A DNA stretch of 64,000 nt from Caldilineaceae bacterium (GTDB lineage Bacteria > Chloroflexota > Anaerolineae > Caldilineales > Caldilineaceae): positions 107,985-171,984 of the forward strand of contig JAHBVH010000005.1 of assembly GCA_019637645.1 (NCBI GenBank), given 5' to 3'. A program made the position numbers and the translations under genes. How positions within the stretch are numbered: position 1 is the first letter of the stretch; every line of letters starts with the position of its first letter. The notes under the pieces were generated by a model. That model searched no databases, was not told the DNA's origin, and saw only the letters and a program-made list of their open reading frames with translations. Shown here one piece after another: positions 7,189-15,794 of the stretch.

Positions 7189-9030
7189 ATGGATCAACCG
7201 CTCGATCGAACCCCTTTCTTACAACGCCATATTCGCTACCTCCAACAACATCTAGACCGTCTACAACCACAGAGTAATCGTTATTCCTGGCTGCGCGTCT
7301 TGATCTTTGGCTTGGGATTGGCGCTCAGTGCGCTGATGCTCTATACCTTGGGCGGTTGGTTCTTTGGTGGTGGCCTGCTGGTGACCCTGCTGCTCTTTGG
7401 TTTTGTGGTCTACCGCCATAACCAACTCGAAGCGACCATTCAGGCCTTGACTACCTTGCAAACCATCAAGCGTACGCAAGTGGCGCGCTGTGCCTTAGAT
7501 TGGGCCACGATCCCACCGGCCCGGCAAACGCAGCCGCGCTATGCCCATCCCTTTGAGGCGGATCTCGATCTGGTTGGCCCACGGTCCCTCCACCGGTTGC
7601 TAGATACCACGGTGACCGCCGCGGCCAGTCAGCGGCTGCGCAACTGGTTGACCGATCCACCGCCCACGGCAGAAACCTTGTTACAGCGCCAGCGCTTGGT
7701 GCGTGAATTGATCCCGCGGGTTCACTTTCGCAATAAGCTCCAGCTTTATGGACAATTGTTGCTTAGCGATGGGGAAGCTTGGTCGGCAGAACGGCTCTTG
7801 GCTTGGCTGCACCCCCACGGCTCGGTGGCCGTACGGCGCCGCTGGGTAGTTGGGCTTGGCCTGCTTGCCCTTGTCAATGCGATCCTCTTTCTCCTCTACC
7901 GTTTTGCCGGTCTGCCGCCTTGGTGGCAACTGACACTAGGGCTTTATGCCTTGCTCTACTTCTGGCATAGCCGCACTTTGAACCACACCTTTGAAGAAGC
8001 CAAAAAGCTAGAGGATGACATCAGCCGGATTAGCCAAGTCTTTGGTCATGTTGAGCGGTATGGTTATTCTGGCGCGCCAGCGCTTGCGGAATTGTGTACC
8101 CCATTCCGCACCGAAGGGCGGCGTCCTTCTCACTATCTACGCCGCATTAGCCGGATTGTGGCCGCGACCGGCGTTCAAGGCAATCCTGTCTTGGCGGTGC
8201 TGCTAAATGTACTTCTCCCTTGGGGCTTGCTCTTTGCTTGGCGTCTCGAAGTTTGGAAAGCGTCCGTCGCCAACGAATTGCCCATTTGGCTGGCGGTGTG
8301 GGCCGAGCTAGAAGCGTTGAGCGCCTTGGCTGGCTATGGTTGGCTCAACCCCACCGCCACTTTCCCCCATTTTCTCGTGGAGGATGGTTCGCCTATTTTC
8401 ATGGTGCAGGGGCTTGGTCATCCTCTCCTGCCCGCTCACCAAAAGGTGCGCAATGATTTTACCGTGACCACGCTAGGGGCCGTGGCGGTGCTGACTGGCT
8501 CGAATATGTCCGGCAAAAGTACGCTGCTCAAGGCATTAGGGGTCAATTTGGCGTTGGCCTATGCCGGTGGGGTCGTGGATGCCCAAGCGTTGTGTACCTT
8601 GCGCTTCCGCCTCTTCACCTGTATCAAAGTCAGTGATTCGGTCACTGATGGCATTTCTTATTTCTATGCCGAAGTGCAACGGCTCAAAGCACTGTTAGAT
8701 GCCCTTGCCATATCAGCGGAGCTACCCCTTTTCTTTGCCGTTGATGAGATCTTCCGCGGCACGAATAACCGCGAACGCCTCCTTGGGAGTCGTGCCTATA
8801 TCCATGCCTTGGTCGGCAAACAGGGGATCGGCCTAATCTCCACCCATGACCTCGAACTAGTGCGACTGGCCGACGAACTGACGAATGTCACCAACTACCA
8901 CTTCCGCGACGAAATTGTGGATGGGCAGATGGTCTTCGACTATCAACTGCGCCCTGGTCCCAGCCCCACCACCAATGCCCTCCGCATTATGCGCCTAGCC
9001 GGGCTACCCGTGGAAGAGCCCAATAACTGA
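7189..9030 (+). CDS. Membrane-anchored MutS-like ATPase
   Basis: About 613 residues. It carries a MutS family C-terminal ATPase: Walker A GSNMSGKST, Walker B FFAVDEIFRGTN with the signature RERLLGSR, and STHD. The mismatch-recognition domain I of true MutS is absent. Instead there are two N-terminal hydrophobic helices (about residues 36-53 and 58-76) and a second hydrophobic pair near 215-265, so the protein should sit in the membrane with the ATPase in the cytoplasm. Members are annotated as MutS-related ATPases of unknown role; it is unlikely to be a mismatch repair protein. ATG 7189 was chosen over TTG 7186 because GTGAGGA is too close to the latter. Confidence 0.88.
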   Translation: MDQPLDRTPFLQRHIRYLQQHLDRLQPQSNRYSWLRVLIFGLGLALSALMLYTLGGWFFGGGLLVTLLLFGFVVYRHNQLEATIQALTTLQTIKRTQVARCALDWATIPPARQTQPRYAHPFEADLDLVGPRSLHRLLDTTVTAAASQRLRNWLTDPPPTAETLLQRQRLVRELIPRVHFRNKLQLYGQLLLSDGEAWSAERLLAWLHPHGSVAVRRRWVVGLGLLALVNAILFLLYRFAGLPPWWQLTLGLYALLYFWHSRTLNHTFEEAKKLEDDISRISQVFGHVERYGYSGAPALAELCTPFRTEGRRPSHYLRRISRIVAATGVQGNPVLAVLLNVLLPWGLLFAWRLEVWKASVANELPIWLAVWAELEALSALAGYGWLNPTATFPHFLVEDGSPIFMVQGLGHPLLPAHQKVRNDFTVTTLGAVAVLTGSNMSGKSTLLKALGVNLALAYAGGVVDAQALCTLRFRLFTCIKVSDSVTDGISYFYAEVQRLKALLDALAISAELPLFFAVDEIFRGTNNRERLLGSRAYIHALVGKQGIGLISTHDLELVRLADELTNVTNYHFRDEIVDGQMVFDYQLRPGPSPTTNALRIMRLAGLPVEEPNN

Positions 9031-9074
9031 TTCTTTCGTCCAAAATCTTCTTCTATCCAATCGCCAAATTGACA

Positions 9075-9121
9075 AAAATCGTATACGATATTAGTATATT
9101 GTGAATTATGTATACGATTTT
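9075..9121. promoter_or_regulatory. GntR/FCD operator: two inverted TCGTATACGA-type boxes
   Basis: AAAATCGTATAC (9075-9086) and GTATACGATTTT (9110-9121) form a perfect 12-bp inverted repeat. The left box is also within the self-complementary ATCGTATACGAT (9078-9089). FCD-type GntR regulators typically bind T-GTATAC-A palindromes. The site sits directly before the GntR gene and flanks AT-rich -10-like words, which suggests autoregulation. Confidence 0.7.
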
Positions 9122-9138
9122 GATTGGATGATCTGCCG

Positions 9139-9786
9139 ATGCCAACGATAACTGTACCGACAACCGAAACCATTGCAAGCGCGCTGCGCACGGATATTTT
9201 ACATGGCCAGCTCAAAAGCCAAATGCCTTTGCGTCAAGACGAGATTGCAGCGCGCTTTGGCGTGAGCAAGATTCCCGTCCGTGAGGCGCTCCAGCAACTC
9301 AAGGCGGAAGGGTTGGTGACTTTTTTCCCAAACCGGGGTGCTGTCGTCTCGGCGCTGTCCAGTGCCGAAGTTGAAGAGATCTATCTCATGCGGATTGCCT
9401 TGGAGACGGTGGCCTTGGCGCGGGCGATTCCTCAATTGACGATTGCCGATCTGGCCCGTGCTGAGCGCTTGCTCGTGGCAATTGACCAAACCGAACAGGC
9501 GGCGCGCTGGGTAGAACTCAATTGGGAATTTCATGCGCTGCTCTATCAACCGGCTAACTTGCCGCGCATGATGAACTGGATGTCTACCCTGCATACCAAT
9601 GTTGCCCGCTACATGGTACTCTATCTGGCTGGTCTGGATTACCAAGCCGCTTCTCAACAAGAGCATCGAGCCCTTTTGGCAGCCTGCCGCCAAGGCGAGA
9701 TTGAACCGGCCACGGAACTGCTGCGGCAACATCTCCAGGCCGCCGCCGATCACCTCGTGGCCTTCCTGGCCGAACACGAAGCATAG
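9139..9786 (+). CDS. GntR family transcriptional regulator (FadR/FCD subfamily)
   Basis: About 215 residues. The N-terminal winged HTH is clear (LKSQMPLRQDEIAARFGVSK, then VPVREALQQL-like IPVREALQQL and LVTFFPNRGAVV). The all-helical FCD ligand domain follows, with the metal-binding pattern RIALETVALARA, FHALLY and the later EHRALLAACRQG. Such regulators usually sense organic or sugar acids. GGATGAT before ATG 9139 supports this start over the upstream TTG. A strong palindromic operator precedes it. The SHMT-like gene follows after a tandem heptamer repeat, making it the likeliest target besides the regulator itself. Confidence 0.9.
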   Translation: MPTITVPTTETIASALRTDILHGQLKSQMPLRQDEIAARFGVSKIPVREALQQLKAEGLVTFFPNRGAVVSALSSAEVEEIYLMRIALETVALARAIPQLTIADLARAERLLVAIDQTEQAARWVELNWEFHALLYQPANLPRMMNWMSTLHTNVARYMVLYLAGLDYQAASQQEHRALLAACRQGEIEPATELLRQHLQAAADHLVAFLAEHEA

Positions 9787-9806
9787 CCAACCCATCACTA
9801 TATTTT

Positions 9807-9841
9807 ACGAATCACGAATCACGAATCACGAATCACGAATC
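9807..9841. repeat. Five tandem copies of ACGAATC
   Basis: The heptamer ACGAATC is repeated five times without mismatch between the GntR stop and the SHMT-like start. It is a simple repeat prone to copy-number change and would alter the spacing between the two genes. Confidence 0.85.
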
Positions 9842-9867
9842 ACTCACCAACTAAGGAATGAATCACC

Positions 9868-11223
9868 ATGACCCAAGTCAATTCCGTGGAAGTCCACGAT
9901 CCGCAGATCCTTGCCAACGCCCGCGCGATGCTGGATGCCAGCGAATCGCCACGCGCTTGGGCGCAAGCCGTGGTAGATGCGGTTAAGCGCAATGAAGAAT
10001 GGCGGGGCCAACGTTGTATCAACCTCTTAGCACCCGAAGCGCCTACCAGCCCCACGGTGCGTGCGCTGCTCGCTTCGGAGATCGGCACGCGCGCCGCGGA
10101 AGGGCATATTGGGCGGGTGAACCGTTGGTTTGCCGGTACCCAGTATATCGACGAGGTCGAATCACTCTGTGTCGAGCTGCTCAAGTTGGCGTTTGACTGT
10201 CGCTACGCTGACCATCGTCTCATGGGCAGCATGTTGGGCAACTTGGCGGTCTATCAGGCCCTGACCCAACCGGGCGACACCATCATGAGCGCGGCCCAGC
10301 CCTTTGGCGGCCATTCCAGCAATCGCGTGGATGGGCCAGCCGGTATGCGTGGCTTGAAGATTGTGGATATCCCCTTTGACGCCGCCGAATTAGCGGTGGA
10401 TCTGGATGCCTTTGCTCAGGTGGCTCGGCAAGTGCAGCCCAAGGTAGTTGTCATGGGCATGTCGATGACGCTCTTCCCGCTGCCTGTGCGCGAGATGAGC
10501 GAAATTGTGGCCGAGTGGGGTGGGCGTTTTGTCTTTGACGGCGCGCACCAAGCCGGGTTGATTGCCGGTGGTCAATTCCAAGACCCCCTCAAAGAGGGTG
10601 CGGCGATACTCACAGGTTCGGCGGGCAAGACCTTTAGCGGACCCCAAAGTGGCATGATGATGTGGAATGATCCCACGTTAACCGCACCCCTGACCGAGGC
10701 GGTCTTTCCCGTCTTGGTGGCTACCCACCAGGTTAACCGCGTGGCGGCGCTAGCCGTGGCTGCGGCGGAAATGTTGGAGTATGGCAAAGTCTATATGGCG
10801 CAGATCGTGAAAAATGCGCAAGCCTTGGGCCGCGCCCTAGACGAGCGGGGGATTCCGGTGCTCGGCGCGCCCAAAGGCTATTCACGCACCCATCAAGTCA
10901 TTGCCAATGTCAAACAATTTGGGGGTGGCCTGGAGGTCGCCCATCGCTTGGCGCAGGCCAATTTGATCACCAACAAGAATTTGGTGCCCGGCGATCAACC
11001 GGAAGATTGGGATCGCCCCAGTGGTCTACGCATGGGAACCATCGAAGTGACGCGGTTGGGGATGCGGGAAGCGGATATGGCGACGATTGCCGACTTTATG
11101 GCGCGCATTCTCATGAACGGCGAGTCGCCTGAAGTGGTCGGTCAGGATGTATTGGATTTCCGCTTGCCCCAGCAGACGGTCTACTATAATTTTGACAACG
11201 GTCTGCCAGCGTGGTTTATTTAA
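9868..11223 (+). CDS. SHMT-like PLP-dependent hydroxymethyltransferase
   Basis: A 451-residue protein with the fold-type I organisation of serine hydroxymethyltransferase: INLLAPEAPTSPTVRALL, GHIGRVNRWFAGTQYIDEVE, FVFDGAHQAGLIAGGQF and the PLP-lysine region GSAGKTFSGPQSG, then LRMGTIEVTRLGM. In housekeeping GlyA the lysine segment is TTTHKTLRGPRGG; here it is altered, although Lys is kept. Together with its place beside a GntR regulator this suggests a specialised member, for example acting on an alpha-substituted serine, rather than the main glyA. ATG 9868 has AAGGA upstream. A 16-bp-arm palindrome lies immediately downstream. Confidence 0.85.
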   Translation: MTQVNSVEVHDPQILANARAMLDASESPRAWAQAVVDAVKRNEEWRGQRCINLLAPEAPTSPTVRALLASEIGTRAAEGHIGRVNRWFAGTQYIDEVESLCVELLKLAFDCRYADHRLMGSMLGNLAVYQALTQPGDTIMSAAQPFGGHSSNRVDGPAGMRGLKIVDIPFDAAELAVDLDAFAQVARQVQPKVVVMGMSMTLFPLPVREMSEIVAEWGGRFVFDGAHQAGLIAGGQFQDPLKEGAAILTGSAGKTFSGPQSGMMMWNDPTLTAPLTEAVFPVLVATHQVNRVAALAVAAAEMLEYGKVYMAQIVKNAQALGRALDERGIPVLGAPKGYSRTHQVIANVKQFGGGLEVAHRLAQANLITNKNLVPGDQPEDWDRPSGLRMGTIEVTRLGMREADMATIADFMARILMNGESPEVVGQDVLDFRLPQQTVYYNFDNGLPAWFI

Positions 11224-11248
11224 GCAACGGTTTGAAATGATACCCTAT

Positions 11249-11281
11249 ACACCTGACCGGTTTTCAAAACCGGTCAGGTGT
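11249..11281. repeat. 33-bp palindrome family, copy 1
   Basis: Perfect inverted repeat with 16-bp arms (ACACCTGACCGGTTTT) around one C. It lies between the convergent SHMT-like and SDR genes and could end transcription in both directions. Family member; see findings. Confidence 0.85.
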
Positions 11282-11285
11282 GGAC

Positions 11286-12269
11286 TTATGCCAAGATTCG
11301 TTCGATGTTGACTTTGTTCGTCTGTACGCCTTGGCGCAGGTGATCAATGGTTGCCTGAACACCCTCTGTGAGCGGTCGCCAGGTGATGGGGCCAAGCGCC
11401 GCGTTGAGGGCACTATCATCGACCTCGGGCGCGGTTGCCAGTTGGGTGGGTTCAAAGGTGATTTTGCCGGCCATGGCTGGCACCGCCGCTTCAATCGCGG
11501 CCACCATTTCCGTCATGTGGGCGGTGTTGCCCCCTAAATTATAGACTGGCGCGTTGTCGAGTTGGGTGCGCGCCGCTTTTACAAAGACCGCCGCGGCATC
11601 GCTGGCGTGATGATAGACCGCGACCCCACCAAAGCTGATATGATAGGGGCGACCAATGGCCGCGGCTAACATAGCTTTGGTCGGCGTGGAGGTCATCCCT
11701 TGATCGCGCCCAGGGCCGTAGATGATGTAGGGGCGGAGACCAATGCTGCGAATGCCATATTCTTGCCAATAAATACGTGCAATGCCCTCATTCGCCTGCT
11801 TGCTCACCCCGTAGAGATTGGTTGGGGCCAATGGCGCATCGTGGGCCAAAGGACCGGGTGGGTAGAGTTCGGCGGGGCCATAGACACCCGCCGAGCTAGC
11901 AAAGGCCAACCCTTGAATCTGATCGGCGTAGCGCTTAACCGTCTCAAAGACAATGGTCGTGCCTACGACATTGACGCGCATGCCGAGAATGGGATCGGCA
12001 CGCACAAAAGGAACTTGCAACGCAGCCAAATGAATAATGTGGGTAATCCCATTATCCACCACCGTTTGGGTAAACTTTTCGGCGTCGGTAATATCACCGG
12101 CAACCCGCTGCACGCTAGCCAGTTCGGCTTCGTCTAAGATCAATTCGAGCCGGTGTTGGCTGCCTGGGAGATCGTAGGTCCAAACCGCTGCACCTTCGCT
12201 GACCAACCGTTTCACTGTCCACGCGCCAATACAACCCAGCGCACCGGTCACCAAATATCGTTCCGTCAT
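11286..12269 (-). CDS. Extended SDR: NAD-dependent epimerase/dehydratase
   Basis: A 327-residue Rossmann protein. The nucleotide motif is YLVTGALGCIGAWTVKRL, followed by DITDAEKF, the conserved HLAALQVPF and the catalytic Tyr/Lys motif YGVSK, with Ser-rich FASSAGVYG before it. This is the nucleotide-sugar 4-epimerase/4,6-dehydratase or uronate dehydrogenase type of extended SDR. In the context of sugar-acid genes a uronate- or sugar-dehydrogenase role is reasonable but unproven. Its stop codon is only a few bases from palindrome copy 1. Confidence 0.88.
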   Translation of the reverse strand: MTERYLVTGALGCIGAWTVKRLVSEGAAVWTYDLPGSQHRLELILDEAELASVQRVAGDITDAEKFTQTVVDNGITHIIHLAALQVPFVRADPILGMRVNVVGTTIVFETVKRYADQIQGLAFASSAGVYGPAELYPPGPLAHDAPLAPTNLYGVSKQANEGIARIYWQEYGIRSIGLRPYIIYGPGRDQGMTSTPTKAMLAAAIGRPYHISFGGVAVYHHASDAAAVFVKAARTQLDNAPVYNLGGNTAHMTEMVAAIEAAVPAMAGKITFEPTQLATAPEVDDSALNAALGPITWRPLTEGVQATIDHLRQGVQTNKVNIERILA

Positions 12270-12317
12270 GGTTCTTGCTCGTTTTCTAGTTACTAATAGA
12301 GGTTACGCACTTGGACC

Positions 12318-12350
12318 AGAGCTGACTGATTTTTCAAGCCAGTCAGCTCT
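12318..12350. repeat. 33-bp palindrome family, copy 2
   Basis: AGAGCTGACTG pairs with CAGTCAGCTCT across a T-rich centre, total 33 bp. It lies between the SDR start and the enolase-superfamily stop (both minus). GGTTACGCACTTGGACC beside it matches, in reverse complement, the tail next to copies 5 and 6. Confidence 0.8.
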
Positions 12351-12362
12351 CCCTTTGCACGT

Positions 12363-13580
12363 CTATCCTTTGGATGGATCAAACTTGTGTTGCTCGTCGG
12401 AAATTTCCACATGGGCATCGGCACGGGCTAGCACTTCTGCGCGCAGCTGAACCCCAAGGCCAGGTGTACTGGGCAGCGACAACATGCCCTCGGCAATCGG
12501 CACAGGAGCCGTCATCACGTCGTTGTACCACCCTTGGTAATAGGCGCGCACCGATTCCATGATCAGCGCGTTGGGGATGTGTAGCAACATGTGGGCGGCT
12601 GACCACAGTGCGACCGGCCCAATCGTGTCGTGGAGGGTGATCGGCAGATAGTAGGTATCGGCCAACGCACAGATTTTGCGCGTTTCGCTAATCCCACCAG
12701 TCCAGGCCATGTCGGGCATGACAATATCTGCCGCGTGTTTTTCCACCACCTGGCGGAAGCCAAAGCGGGTAAAGAGCCGTTCACTCACACAGAGCGGCAC
12801 CTTGGTCTCGCTTTTGAGGCGGGCATAGGCATCGATGTTATCGGGCGGCATGATCTCTTCGAGCCAGAGAACGTCGTAGGGTTCAAGCGCCCGCGCAATC
12901 TTGGTCGCCTCGGGCAGATTCCACCGCGCATGGCCTTCAATGGCGATCTCCATCTTGTCACCGACGGCGCGCCGAATATCTTCGACGTAGGCAATCCCCT
13001 TTTTCAAATTCTCTTTGCTGATAAAATGGGTCACGGGGCCAACAGCCTCGGCCCCGGCGCGTTGACCGATCGGCCCACCCAAGGATGTGCCAAATTGATC
13101 AAAGGGCCAGATCTTCATGGCTTTAATGCCCTGTTGGAGCAGTTCCGCGGCTAACTCACCGGTGCGATTTTCATAGCGCCACCGGTGATAATCTTGGATC
13201 GCGCCGTGGCTGACACAGGTGTTGTAGACCGGCACACGCTCGCGATTGCGCCCACCGAGCAAGTTGTAAATCGGCTGGCCGGTGTATTGACCCACAATGT
13301 CCCACAAAGCGACATCGACCGCGCTGATGGCACGCGTTTCTGCCCCGGCGTAGCCAAAGAAATTGACGGTGGCAAAGAGATTGGTCCAATGGTTTTCAAT
13401 GTCGAGGGGGCTGCGTCCCAACAGTAAGCTGGCGAAGACATCATGGATGATCGCGCTGACCGCGCGTGGCGTGTAGTAGGTTTCGCCCAACCCTACCAAG
13501 CCATCGTCGGTGTGAATGCGCACCCAAAGGGTGTTTGGCTGTTCGTCAATCCAGATCGTTTCAATCCGTGTAATTTTCAT
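12363..13580 (-). CDS. Enolase-superfamily dehydratase (mandelate racemase/galactonate dehydratase-like)
   Basis: A 405-residue MR/MLE-type protein. The N-terminal capping domain runs from KITRIETIWIDEQ through GLVGLGETYYTP. The barrel shows metal-ligand strands AIEGHARWNL, LWLEEIMPP and CVSERLFTRFG, and the C-terminal acid/base region TLHDTIGPVALW. This pattern fits sugar-acid dehydratases such as galactonate dehydratase; the exact substrate is inferred, not shown. It follows the mutarotase-like gene by 6 bp, so they are one operon. Confidence 0.88.
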   Translation of the reverse strand: MKITRIETIWIDEQPNTLWVRIHTDDGLVGLGETYYTPRAVSAIIHDVFASLLLGRSPLDIENHWTNLFATVNFFGYAGAETRAISAVDVALWDIVGQYTGQPIYNLLGGRNRERVPVYNTCVSHGAIQDYHRWRYENRTGELAAELLQQGIKAMKIWPFDQFGTSLGGPIGQRAGAEAVGPVTHFISKENLKKGIAYVEDIRRAVGDKMEIAIEGHARWNLPEATKIARALEPYDVLWLEEIMPPDNIDAYARLKSETKVPLCVSERLFTRFGFRQVVEKHAADIVMPDMAWTGGISETRKICALADTYYLPITLHDTIGPVALWSAAHMLLHIPNALIMESVRAYYQGWYNDVMTAPVPIAEGMLSLPSTPGLGVQLRAEVLARADAHVEISDEQHKFDPSKG

Positions 13581-13586
13581 CGTGAT

Positions 13587-14597
13587 TTACCCCTGTTCCT
13601 TGGGCTCTTCGGTGCCGGTGAGAATGCTCTTTAACTGCGCTTTGCCTTGGCCTGCGTGCAGCGTAACCTGCCAACTGTGCTCGCCTTGGGCTGGAATGGT
13701 GATACTCGCCCCCCGTGTGGCCGCTAGATCCAATCGATCCGGCCAACCACTACAGGGTTCCAAGATGGTACTATAGGAAGGTACATCGGTGGGCCAGCCG
13801 CCCCGTAGCTGGCAGATGCCCATATAGGGAATCACGGTGGGATCGAAGGTGAAGGCCAAAAAATGTTCATCAGCTTCGTCATAGAGCGCCGACCAACCGG
13901 CGGGCAAAGCGGTGGAAAAGAGCTTTTCGACATAAGGCTGGCCAGGTGGCCCCATTAGGCTAAGATCAACCGCGTTCCCTTGTTGATCCTGCACGAGCGG
14001 CCAAGGGTGTTCGGTCAGAAACCCACCGATTCGGTTGTCTTGGGAAATTTCGACGCGCACCCGCACGCCTGGTGGCAACAGCACACGGCTGGTGGGGGTG
14101 ACGTTGAAAAAAGGGTGCATCGACCACAGCGCGGGAAAGGCAAAGGGCGTGGGGTTTTGTACGCGGTAGTCAATTTCCAAAGCCCCGGTTGGGGCAAAGT
14201 GGAAGGTGCGCTCAAAGGTATAGGCAAAACGCACGCTGTTTACCCACATGCGTAGGCGGTTATCCGTAAACTCCCATGACCAAGGTAATGACCACAATTC
14301 CCCATGATCGGGAACGGCAATCCCCTGCCAAGGGTCCGCTGGATAGCTGACTGGGCCAATGGTAGGAAAACATTCGTCCCAGCCACTCAGGTCGTAATGG
14401 TCATAGGGTGCACCATAAGTGGCGCGTTGCAGCGGGCGCCCTGGATGTCGCCAGAGAAATTCATGGTTGCTGGCTTTCCACTGGAGCGAGATAACTTTCG
14501 CCCCTAATTCGGGCAGTACAGCTAGCTTGAGCATTGGGGTTTCTACGACCAAACACAGCAAGCCCTCAACGGTTGTCGTTTGAAGGGTGGTACTCAT
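13587..14597 (-). CDS. Aldose 1-epimerase (mutarotase)-like protein
   Basis: A 336-residue protein of the galactose mutarotase-like fold. Supporting stretches are LAVLPELGAKVISLQWK near the N-terminus, the conserved DECFPTIGPV, DHGELWSLPW, SMHPFFNV and ILEPCSGWPD near the C-terminus. The family interconverts alpha and beta anomers of sugars, or binds related hexoses. It is the first gene of a two-gene operon with the enolase-superfamily dehydratase (6-bp gap). It faces away from the aldolase gene across a 388-bp spacer. Confidence 0.85.
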   Translation of the reverse strand: MSTTLQTTTVEGLLCLVVETPMLKLAVLPELGAKVISLQWKASNHEFLWRHPGRPLQRATYGAPYDHYDLSGWDECFPTIGPVSYPADPWQGIAVPDHGELWSLPWSWEFTDNRLRMWVNSVRFAYTFERTFHFAPTGALEIDYRVQNPTPFAFPALWSMHPFFNVTPTSRVLLPPGVRVRVEISQDNRIGGFLTEHPWPLVQDQQGNAVDLSLMGPPGQPYVEKLFSTALPAGWSALYDEADEHFLAFTFDPTVIPYMGICQLRGGWPTDVPSYSTILEPCSGWPDRLDLAATRGASITIPAQGEHSWQVTLHAGQGKAQLKSILTGTEEPKEQG

Positions 14598-14752
14598 CGC
14601 GATGATCTTTCTTCTCGATCACAGCGTCAATCAAGCGTTCGGTTGACACACCGAGGCCGGGAGCCAATGGGATGGATTGACGGCTGTGATAGCCATCACC
14701 GCCCGGGGGCGTGGCATGGCGGGTTGGTTGGCACAGGATTGGGCATTACGCC

Positions 14753-14785
14753 AGCTCTGTCAGCTTTACAAAAGCTGACAGAGCT
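14753..14785. repeat. 33-bp palindrome family, copy 3
   Basis: AGCTCTGTCAGCTTT pairs perfectly with AAAGCTGACAGAGCT around ACA, total 33 bp. It lies in the divergent spacer, not at a gene end, so terminator function alone does not explain the family. Confidence 0.85.
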
Positions 14786-14875
14786 AGAAGCGCAACGCTT
14801 CGATCTAAATAACTCTAACATAGGCTGCCATTTGTCGTCAATCACTCTAAAATTCAGGGGTGCATATCAGGGCGA

Positions 14876-14905
14876 TTGACACCCCCTCATCCGCCATGAT
14901 ATCAT
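14876..14905 (+). promoter_or_regulatory. Sigma70-type promoter of the aldolase operon
   Basis: TTGACA (14876-14881), an 18-bp spacer and TATCAT (14900-14905). The start codon is about 75 nt downstream with a GAGGAG ribosome binding site. Confidence 0.6.
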
Positions 14906-14985
14906 GCCCAGCTGACAGGCCGCCCGCCGTTTGCTGCCACGGCGGTTATTGCCCACAGCGAACCAATACCGAAGGATAGAGGAGC

Positions 14986-15768
14986 ATGAGCCGAAATCGT
15001 TTGCGCCAACAACTGCGCGACCAAGAGACAACCTATGGGCTTTGGGTCACCGTCGAAAGCCCCACCATTACTGAAATTGCCGTTGCCCTAGGTCTCGACT
15101 GGATTTGTGTCGATATGGAGCATGGTCACCTCGATTATCGCGAGATGATGGAGCATTTACGCGCCGCACGCGGCACCGCGACGAGTGTCATCGTGCGGGT
15201 GCCGGAGCTACAACTGAGCGCGGTCAAGCGGGTGCTGGATATGGGTGCCCATGGGGTCATTTTGCCCTATGCCCGCAGCCGGGATGAAGTGGCCACGGCC
15301 ATGAGTTACGGGCGCTATCCACCCGCGGGCATTCGTGGGGTCGGCGGTGAACGAGCCTTCAAGTGGGGGCTCGGTATGCAAGAGTATCTGAGCTATGCCA
15401 ACGAAGAGACGCTGCTCATCCCCTTGATTGAAACACGCGAAGCTGTCGCGGACATTGATGACATTCTGGCCTTACCCGGTGTGGAAGCGATCTTCTTTGG
15501 CCCGGCTGATCTATCGGCCTCTTATGGGCATCTTGGTAGTTGGGATGAACATGGCGTCGCCGAAATCGTCGCCGACATCCATGCCAAAGCCCGCGCCCGC
15601 GGTATTGCTGCGGGGATCTTGGCGCGTGGCGTGGCCGATTCCGTCACCCGGCGCGACCAAGGCTTTCAACTGGTCGGTCTTGGGGCTGATATGACCCTGT
15701 TCGTGCGCGCCCTGCGCGAGAATTTGGCGCAAGTCGGTCGCACGGCTGCCCCGAAGCTGTGGTTTTAG
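14986..15768 (+). CDS. HpcH/HpaI family aldolase
   Basis: A 260-residue class II aldolase of the HpaI/GarL type. Recognisable motifs are TVESPTITEIAVALGLDW, CVDMEHGHLD, VIVRVPE, GVILPYARS, IPLIETREAV and the metal-site segment FFGPADLSASYG. Such enzymes cleave 2-keto-3-deoxy sugar acids or related 2-oxo acids to pyruvate plus an aldehyde. It fits downstream of a sugar-acid dehydratase such as the one encoded on the opposite strand nearby. ATG 14986 has AGAGGAG upstream. The dehydrogenase gene follows directly. Confidence 0.9.
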   Translation: MSRNRLRQQLRDQETTYGLWVTVESPTITEIAVALGLDWICVDMEHGHLDYREMMEHLRAARGTATSVIVRVPELQLSAVKRVLDMGAHGVILPYARSRDEVATAMSYGRYPPAGIRGVGGERAFKWGLGMQEYLSYANEETLLIPLIETREAVADIDDILALPGVEAIFFGPADLSASYGHLGSWDEHGVAEIVADIHAKARARGIAAGILARGVADSVTRRDQGFQLVGLGADMTLFVRALRENLAQVGRTAAPKLWF

Positions 15769-15794
15769 AGACAATCCTCATGCTGGAGAATGTT

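Larger units (their letters stand above)
14598..14985. other. 388-bp divergent intergenic region
   Basis: Control region between the mutarotase (minus) and aldolase (plus) genes. It holds palindrome copy 3 and the promoter of the plus-strand operon. No ORF within it is supported. Confidence 0.6.

Noticed and set aside
9199..9798. 199-residue minus-strand frame
   Set aside because: Fully antisense to the GntR regulator, which has HTH and FCD motifs and its own operator.
9807..9841. Possible CRISPR or satellite array
   Set aside because: Units are 7 bp with no spacers; it is a simple tandem repeat.
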